From positions 7,006,001-7,070,000 of the forward strand of contig JARWIR010000027.1 in assembly GCA_029959085.1 (NCBI GenBank): DNA of 64,000 nt, given 5' to 3'. This stretch comes from Nemophila menziesii. Its lineage: Eukaryota; Streptophyta; Magnoliopsida; Boraginales; Hydrophyllaceae. This document shows, one piece after another, positions 56,201 through 64,000 of the stretch. Made by a program: the position numbers and the translations under genes. The notes beneath the pieces were generated by a model. The model saw only the letters and a program-made list of their open reading frames with translations. It was not told the DNA's origin and ran no database searches. Each line of letters starts with the position of its first letter. The stretch's first letter is position 1.

Positions 56201-59200
56201 ACTTGACTTATCATTAAAACTTGCATACGATCTTTTGGTATCTTATGGAGCTCAAACCGACCAATAACGAAGAAGATATGCTCAAAACGGTCCAGCAGTG
56301 TTTATCTTTATTTCCATACGAATTAGAGTTCGGCTTGGAGTCCACTACTTACTTCTCCTTCAAGAAAACGAATTAGGGCTTCCAAGACACCTATAAATAC
56401 ACCCTTAAACCATTGTAAACATGTCCTTGCTCAGTTGCAAAGTATAGGCTTAGTCTTTACTTATATTTTCTTAGTTTTAAACAATAGCTTAGTCCTTTAC
56501 ATTAATATTCATCCTTAGAATCAAGCTATTCATTCAAGAAGCAAGCTGACCTGTAGAAGAAGACAAGAAGAAGAAGATTGGAGACTGACAACTCCTCTTC
56601 TACATCTCACCTTCTCTATATTTAGAGTAATTAGCTGTAGGTATATTCTCAACCATATTTCTAAGCTTTTATTATGTAAGTTTACTTTTAATTGTTGGAT
56701 TATTATTTTGTCTTTGAATACTATTTGTTATTTTAATTGGTTAAGCTTGGCGTATATTGTTATTATGTGTTTTGACTTATTTCCCTAGATCTGATCAATC
56801 TTAGGATTAATCTTAGTTATTGACAACACCACATAATCTTCTAGTGTAACTAGATAGCCATTAAGGTTTGATTTAATCTCCAAACATTACTTAGGAATCC
56901 CTAGTAGTGGAGAGGTTGCTCCTAAGTCTAGAAAAGGCTAGGTAGAATTTAGAATCCTGGTTAATATATAATGCTTAATGTGACAGGTTAGAATAACAAT
57001 TTAGTAATAGACTTAGTAATCCTAATCTATTTGACGTACTCTCATATTTAGTTATTTGTTTTGTTTATTTGTTCTATTTATTTATTTGTGTTAGATAGTA
57101 TTCATATTATTTTATCTTTTAATACTTTATTCCAAGCATATAAATTCATCTACGCTTGTTATACATAATTAGATCTAACGGATACAATCCCTGCGAACGA
57201 ACTTGACTTATCATTAAAACTTGCATACGATCTTTTGGTATCTTATGGAGCTCAAACCGACCAATAACGAAGAAGATATGCTCAAAACGGTCCAGCAGTG
57301 TTTATCTTTATTTCCATACGAATTAGAGTTGGGCTTGGAGTCCACTACTTACTTCTCCTTCAAGAAAACGAATTAGGGCTTCCAAGACACCTATAAATAC
57401 ACCCTTAAACCATTGTAAACATGTCCTTGCTCAGTTGCAAAGTATAGGCTTAGTCTTTACTTATATTTTCTTAGTTTTAAACAATAGCTTAGTCCTTTAC
57501 ATTAATATTCATCCTTAGAATCAAGCTATTCATTCAAGAAGCAAGCTGACCTGTAGAAGAAGACAAGAAGAAGAAGATTGGAGACTGACAACTCCTCTTC
57601 TACATCTCACCTTCTCTATATTTAGAGTAATTAGCTATAGATCTATTCTCAACCATATTTCTATGCTTTTATTATGTAAGTTTACTTTTAATTGTTGGAT
57701 TATTATTTTGTCTTTGAATACTATTTGTTATTTTAATTGGTTAAGCTTGGCGTATATTGTTATTATGTGTTTTGACTTATTTCCCTAGATCTGATCAATC
57801 TTAGGATTAATCTTAGTTATTTACAACACCACATAATCTTCTAGTGTAACTAGATAGCCATTAAGGCTTGATTTAATCTCCAAACATTACTTAGGAATCC
57901 CTAGTAGTGGAGAGGTTGCTCCTAAGTCTAGAAAAGGCTAGGTAGAATTTAGAATCCTGGTTAATATATAATGCTTAATGTGACAGGTTAGAATAACAAT
58001 TTAGTAATAGACTTAGTAATCCTAATCTATTTGACTTACTCTCATATTTAGTTATTTGTTTTGTTTATTTGTTCTATTTATTTATTTGCGTTAGATAGTA
58101 TTCATATTATTTTATCTTTTCATACTTTATTCCAAGCATATAAATTCATCTATGCTTGTTATACATAATTAGATCTAACGGATACAATCCCTGCGAACGA
58201 ACTTGACTTATCATTAAAACTTGCATACGATCTTTTGGTATCTTATGGAGCTCAAACCGACCAATAACGAAGAAGATATGCTCAAAATGGTCCAGCAGTG
58301 TTTATCTTTATTTCCATACGAATTAGAGTTGGGCTTGGAGTCCACTACTTACTTCTCCTTCAAGAAAACGAATTAGGGCTTCCAAGACACCTATAAATAC
58401 ACCCTTAAACCATTGTAAACATGTCCTTGCTCAGTTGCAAAGTATAGGCTTAGTCTTTACTTATATTTTCTTAGTTTTAAACAATAGCTTAGTCCTTTAC
58501 ATTAATATTCATCCTTAGAATCAAGCTATTCATTCAAGAAGCAAGCTGACCTGTAGAAGAAGACAAGAAGAAGAAGATTGGAGACTGACAACTCCTCTTC
58601 TACATCTCACCTTCTCTATATTTAGAGTAATTAGCTGTAGATATATTCTCAACCATATTTCTAAGCTTTTATTATGTAAGTTTACTTTTAATTGTTGGAT
58701 TATTATTTTGTCTTTGAATACTATTTGTTATTTTAATTGGTTAAGCTTGGCGTATATTGTTATTATGTGTTTTGACTTATTTCCCTAGATCTGATCAATC
58801 TTAGGATTAATCTTAGTTATTGACAACACCACATAATCTTCTAGTGTAACTAGATAGCCATTAAGGTTTGATTTAATCTCCAAACATTACTTAGGAATCC
58901 CTAGTAGTGGAGAGGTTGCTCCTATGTCTAGAAAAGGCTAGGTAGAATTTAGAATCCTGGTTAATATATAATGCTTAATGTGACAGGTTAGAATAACAAT
59001 TTAGTAATAGACTTAGTAATCCTAATCTATTTGACGTACTCTCATATTTAGTTATTTGTTTTGTTTATTTGTTCTATTTATTTATTTGCGTTAGATAGTA
59101 TTCATATTATTTTATCTTTTCATACTTTATTCCAAGCATATAAATTCATCTACGCTTGTTATACATAATTATATCTAACGGATACAATCTTTGCGAACGA

Positions 59201-62200
59201 ACTTGACTTATCATTAAAACTTGCATACGATCTTTTGGTATCTTATGGAGCTCAAACCGACCAATAACGAAGAAGATATGCTCAAAACGGTCCAGCAGTG
59301 TTTATCTTTATTTCCATACGAATTAGAGTTGGGCTTGGAGTCCACTACTTACTTCTCCTTCAAGAAAACGAATTAGGGCTTCCAAGACACCTATAAATAC
59401 ACCCTTAAACCATTGTAAACATGTCCTTGCTCAGTTGCAAAGTATAGGCTTAGTCTTTACTTATATTTTCTTAGTTTTAAACAATAGCTTAGTCCTTTAC
59501 ATTAATATTCATCCTTAGAATCAAGCTATTCATTCAAGAAGCAAGCTGACCTGTAGAAGAAGACAAGAAGAAGAAGATTGGAGACTGACAACTCCTCTTC
59601 TACATCTCACCTTCTCTATATTTAGAGTAATTAGCTATAGATCTATTCTCAACCATATTTCTAAGCTTTTATTCTGTAAGTTTACTTTTAATTGTTGGAT
59701 TATTATTTTGTCTTTGAATACTATTTGTTATTTTAATTGGTTAAGCTTGGCGTATATTGTTATTATGTGTTTTGACTTATTTCCCTAGATCTGATCAATC
59801 TTAGGATTAATCTTAGTTATTGACAACACCCCATAATCGTCTAGTGTAACTAGATAGCCATTAAGGTTTGATTTAATCTCCAAACATTACTTAGGAATCC
59901 CTAGTAGTGGAGAGGTTGCTCCTAAGTCTAGAAAAGGCTAGGTAGAATTTAGAATCCTGGTTAATATATAATGCTTAATGTGACAGGTTAGAATAACAAT
60001 TTAGTAATAGACTTAGTAATCCTAATCTATTTGACTTACTCTCATATTTAGTTATTTGTTTTGTTTATTTGTTCTATTTATTTATTTGCGTTAGATAGTA
60101 TTCATATTATTTTATCTTTTCATACTTTATTCCAAGCATATAAATTCATCTACGCTTGTTATACATAATTATATCTAACGGATACAATCCCTGCGAACGA
60201 ACTTGACTTATCATTAAAACTTGCATACGATCTTTTGGTATCTTATGGAGCTCAAACCGACCAATAACGAAGAAGATATGCTCAAAACGGTCCAGCAGTG
60301 TTTATCTTTATTTCCATACGAATTAGAGTTGGGCTTGGAGTCCACTACTTACTTCTCCTTCAAGAAAACGAATTAGGGCTTCCAAGACACCTATAAATAC
60401 ACCCTTAAACCATTGTAAACATGTCCTTGCTCAGTTGCAAAGTATAGGCTTAGTCTTTACTTATATTTTCTTAGTTTTAAACAATAGCTTAGTCCTTTAC
60501 ATTAATATTCATCCTTAGAATCAAGCTATTCATTCAAGAAGCAAGCTGACCTGTAGAAGAAGACAAGAAGAAGAAGATTGGAGACTGACAACTCCTCTTC
60601 TACATCTCACCTTCTCTATATTTAGAGTAATTAGCTATAGATCTATTCTCAACCATATTTCTAAGCTTTTATTCTGTAAGTTTACTTTTAATTGTTGGAT
60701 TATTATTTTGTCTTTGAATACTATTTGTTAATTTAATTGGTTAAGCTTGGCGTATATTGTTATTATGTGTTTTGACTTATTTCCCTAGATCTGATCAATC
60801 TTAGGATTAATCTTAGTTATTGACAACACCCCATAATCGTCTAGTGTAACTAGATAGCCATTAAGGTTTGATTTAATCTCTAAACATTACTTAGGAATCC
60901 CTAGTAGTGGAGAGGTTGCTCCTAAGTCTAGAAAAGGCTAGGTAGAATTTAGAATCCTGGTTAATATATAATGCTTAATGTGACAGGTTAGAATAACAAT
61001 TTAGTAATAGACTTAGTAATCCTAATCTATTTGACTTACTCTCATATTTAGTTATTTGTTTTGTTTATTTGTTCTATTTATTTATTTGCGTTAGATAGTA
61101 TTCATATTATTTTATCTTTTCATACTTTATTCCAAGCATATAAATTCATCTACGCTTGTTATACATAATTAGATCTAACGGATACAATCCCTGCGAACGA
61201 ACTTGACTTATCATTAAAACTTGCATACGATCTTTTGGTATCTTATGGAGCTCAAACCGACCAATAACGAAGAAGATATGCTCAAAACGGTCCAGCAGTG
61301 TTTATCTTTATTTCCATACGAATTAGAGTTCGGCTTGGAGTCCACTACTTACTTCTCCTTCAAGAAAACGAATTAGGGCTTCCAAGACACCTATAAATAC
61401 ACCCTTAAACCATTGTAAACATGTCCTTGCTCAGTTGCAAAGTATAGGCTTAGTCTTTACTTATATTTTCTTAGTTTTAAACAATAGCTTAGTCCTTTAC
61501 ATTAATATTCATCCTTAGAATCAAGCTATTCATTCAAGAAGCAAGCTGACCTGTAGAAGAAGACAAGAAGAAGAAGATTGGAGACTGACAACTCCTCTTC
61601 TACATCTCACCTTCTCTATATTTAGAGTAATTAGCTGTAGATATATTCTCAACCATATTTCTAAGCTTTTATTATGTAAGTTTACTTTTAATTGTTGGAT
61701 TATTATTTTGTCTTTGAATACTATTTGTTATATTAATTGGTTAAGCTTGGCGTATATTGTTATTATGTGTTTTGACTTATTTCCCTAGATCTGATCAATC
61801 TTAGGATTAATCTTAGTTATTGACAACACCACATAATCTTCTAGTGTAACTAGATAGCCATTAAGGTTTGATTTAATCTCCAAACATTACTTAGGAATCC
61901 CTAGTAGTGGAGAGGTTGCTCCTAAGTCTAGAAAAGGCTAGGTAGAATTTAGAATCCTGGTTAATATATAATGCTTAATTTGACAGGTTAGAATAACAAT
62001 TTAGTAATAGACTTAGTAATCCTAATCTATTTGACGTACTCTCATATTTAGTTATTTGTTTTGTTTATTTGTTCTATTTATTTATTTGTGTTAGATAGTA
62101 TTCATATTATTTTATCTTTTAATACTTTATTCCAAGCATATAAATTCATCTACGCTTGTTATACATAATTAGATCTAACGGATACAATCCCTGCGAACGA

Positions 62201-63350
62201 ACTTGACTTATCATTAAAACTTGCATACGATCTTTTGGTATCTTATGGAGCTCAAACCGACCAATAACGAAGAAGATATGCTCAAAACGGTCCAGCAGTG
62301 TTTATCTTTATTTCCATACGAATTAGAGTTGGGCTTGGAGTCCACTACTTACTTCTCCTTCAAGAAAACGAATTAGGGCTTCCAAGACACCTATAAATAC
62401 ACCCTTAAACCATTGTAAACATGTCCTTGCTCAGTTGCAAAGTATAGGCTTAGTCTTTACTTATATTTTCTTAGTTTTAAACAATAGCTTAGTCCTTTAC
62501 ATTAATATTCATCCTTAGAATCAAGCTATTCATTCAAGAAGCAAGCTGACCTGTAGAAGAAGACAAGAAGAAGAAGATTGGAGACTGACAACTCCTCTTC
62601 TACATCTCACCTTCTCTATATTTAGAGTAATTAGCTATAGATCTATTCTCAACCATATTTCTATGCTTTTATTATGTAAGTTTACTTTTAATTGTTGGAT
62701 TATTATTTTGTCTTTGAATACTATTTGTTATTTTAATTGGTTAAGCTTGGCGTATATTGTTATTATGTGTTTTGACTTATTTCCCTAGATCTGATCAATC
62801 TTAGGATTAATCTTAGTTATTTACAACACCACATAATCTTCTAGTGTAACTAGATAGCCATTAAGGCTTGATTTAATCTCCAAACATTACTTAGGAATCC
62901 CTAGTAGTGGAGAGGTTGCTCCTAAGTCTAGAAAAGGCTAGGTAGAATTTAGAATCCTGGTTAATATATAATGCTTAATGTGACAGGTTAGAATAACAAT
63001 TTAGTAATAGACTTAGTAATCCTAATCTATTTGACTTACTCTCATATTTAGTTATTTGTTTTGTTTATTTGTTCTATTTATTTATTTGCGTTAGATAGTA
63101 TTCATATTATTTTATCTTTTCATACTTTATTCCAAGCATATAAATTCATCTATGCTTGTTATACATAATTAGATCTAACGGATACAATCCCTGCGAACGA
63201 ACTTGACTTATCATTAAAACTTGCATACGATCTTTTGGTATCTTATGGAGCTCAAACCGACCAATAACGAAGAAGATATGCTCAAAATGGTCCAGCAGTG
63301 TTTATCTTTATTTCCATACGAATTAGAGTTGGGCTTGGAGTCCACTACTT
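53300..63350 (+). repeat. Higher-order duplication of five units within the satellite
   Basis: A block from about 53.3-53.6 kb to 58.3-58.6 kb is repeated 5000 bp further on. Shared rare variants at matching places: 53636/58636, 53673/58673, 54189/59189, 55729/60729, 55881/60881, 56331/61331, 57089/62089, 57121/62121, 57662/62662, 57866/62866, 58152/63152, 58286/63286. The block edges are not exact. Confidence 0.88.
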
Positions 63351-64000
63351 ACTTCTCCTTCAAGAAAACGAATTAGGGCTTCCAAGACACCTATAAATAC
63401 ACCCTTAAACCATTGTAAACATGTCCTTGCTCAGTTGCAAAGTATAGGCTTAGTCTTTACTTATATTTTCTTAGTTTTAAACAATAGCTTAGTCCTTTAC
63501 ATTAATATTCATCCTTAGAATCAAGCTATTCATTCAAGAAGCAAGCTAACCTGTAGAAGAAGACAAGAAGAAGAAGATTGGAGACTGACAACTCCTCTTC
63601 TACATCTCACCTTCTCTATATTTAGAGTAATTAGCTATAGATCTATTCTCAACCATATTTCTAAGCTTTTATTATGTAAGTTTACTTTTAATTGTTGGAT
63701 TATTATTTTGTCTTTGAATACTATTTGTTATTTTAATTGGTTAAGCTTGGCGTATATTGTTATTATGTGTTTTGACTTATTTCCCTAGATCTGATCAATC
63801 TTAGGATTAATCTTAGTTATTGACAACACCCCATAATCGTCTAGTGTAACTAGATAGCCATTAAGGTTTGATTTAATTTCCAAACATTACTTAGGAATCC
63901 CTAGTAGTGGAGAGGTTGCTCCTAAGTCTAGAAAAGGCTAGGTAGAATTTAGAATCTTGGTTAATATATAATGCTTAATGTGACAGGTTAGAATAACAAT

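Larger units (their letters stand above)
41231..64000 (+). repeat. 1000-bp satellite array derived from an LTR (about 22.8 units, open at right edge)
   Basis: The word CTTTTGGTATCTTATGGAGC recurs at 41231, 42231, 43231, 44232, 45232 and then every 1000 bp to 63232. The only length change is one extra C near 43830. Units differ by a few substitutions (for example actaat/acttat at about +540, tttcc/ctcc at +645, ccataatcgt/acataatctt at +600). Each unit is the TATA-R-U5 part of LTR H: TATAAATACA at +160, the conserved leader, and the U5 wording gaacgaacttgacttatcatt. The first unit is slightly different (ggtacag, ttaaatcatt), as expected for an edge unit. No open reading frame of note. It reaches the window end, so the total length is unknown. 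Confidence 0.97.

Noticed and set aside
41231..64000. CRISPR-like array or rDNA spacer
   Set aside because: No spacers or short direct repeats; the 1000-bp unit is an LTR piece with TATA box and U5, and no rRNA sequence is present.

Overview
This window is nuclear, repeat-rich DNA from a flowering plant (probably a eudicot; the species cannot be read from it). I find no host gene. Almost every base belongs to nested LTR retrotransposons or to a satellite that arose from one of their LTRs. The plant assignment rests on Athila-type Ty3/Gypsy elements with a tRNA-Asp primer site, a plant-type Ty1/Copia element, and a hAT-type DNA element.

Layout, oldest to youngest by nesting. Element G (+; 39844-40823) is the 3' end of an Athila-like element. 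Element D (-; 5' LTR at 30659-31692 plus 39325-39843, 3' LTR remnant at 1667-2235) sits next to G and lost most of pol. D was then hit five times: by element A (-; 1-1666, its PBS and first LTR only), by solo LTR E (3310-4873, TSD ATGGC), by element B (+; 7870-28272, TSD CCTAT) in its protease region, by Copia element F (+; 31693-39319, TSD CTTTC) in its 5' LTR. B itself was interrupted by element C (+; 16616-24995, TSD CATGG), and C carries a 943-bp hAT-type element (21361-22303, TSD CCCGCACT). Removing one TSD copy restores continuity at the B, C, E, F and hAT junctions.

From 40824 another LTR (H, same family as A and D) begins. From 41231 to the window end its promoter/R/U5 part is repeated in tandem about 22.8 times with a period of exactly 1000 bp (one 1-bp exception), with multi-unit higher-order copies.

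Coding content. B has gag, protease, RT, RNase H and integrase, but with an in-frame stop in gag, a 1-bp frameshift before pol, a nonsense codon in integrase and a VLDD in place of the usual RT YxDD. F has long gag and pol frames with all catalytic residues visible. C and D lack RT and the integrase core but both keep a short ORF for the integrase C-terminal GPF module. B and D keep parts of a third ORF after pol.

Main unexplained structure: (1) the 1000-bp LTR-derived satellite; (2) a 46-bp dyad with constant 26-nt spacing at the 5' end of nearly every Athila-like LTR here; (3) a hairpin just upstream of the polypurine tract whose stem covaries between elements, with extra internal copies of the hairpin/PPT module, one followed by an exact inverted copy of the LTR 3' end; (4) arrays of the palindromic word CGGTRCACCG upstream of TATA boxes both in the Copia LTR and, internally, in the Athila-like elements.
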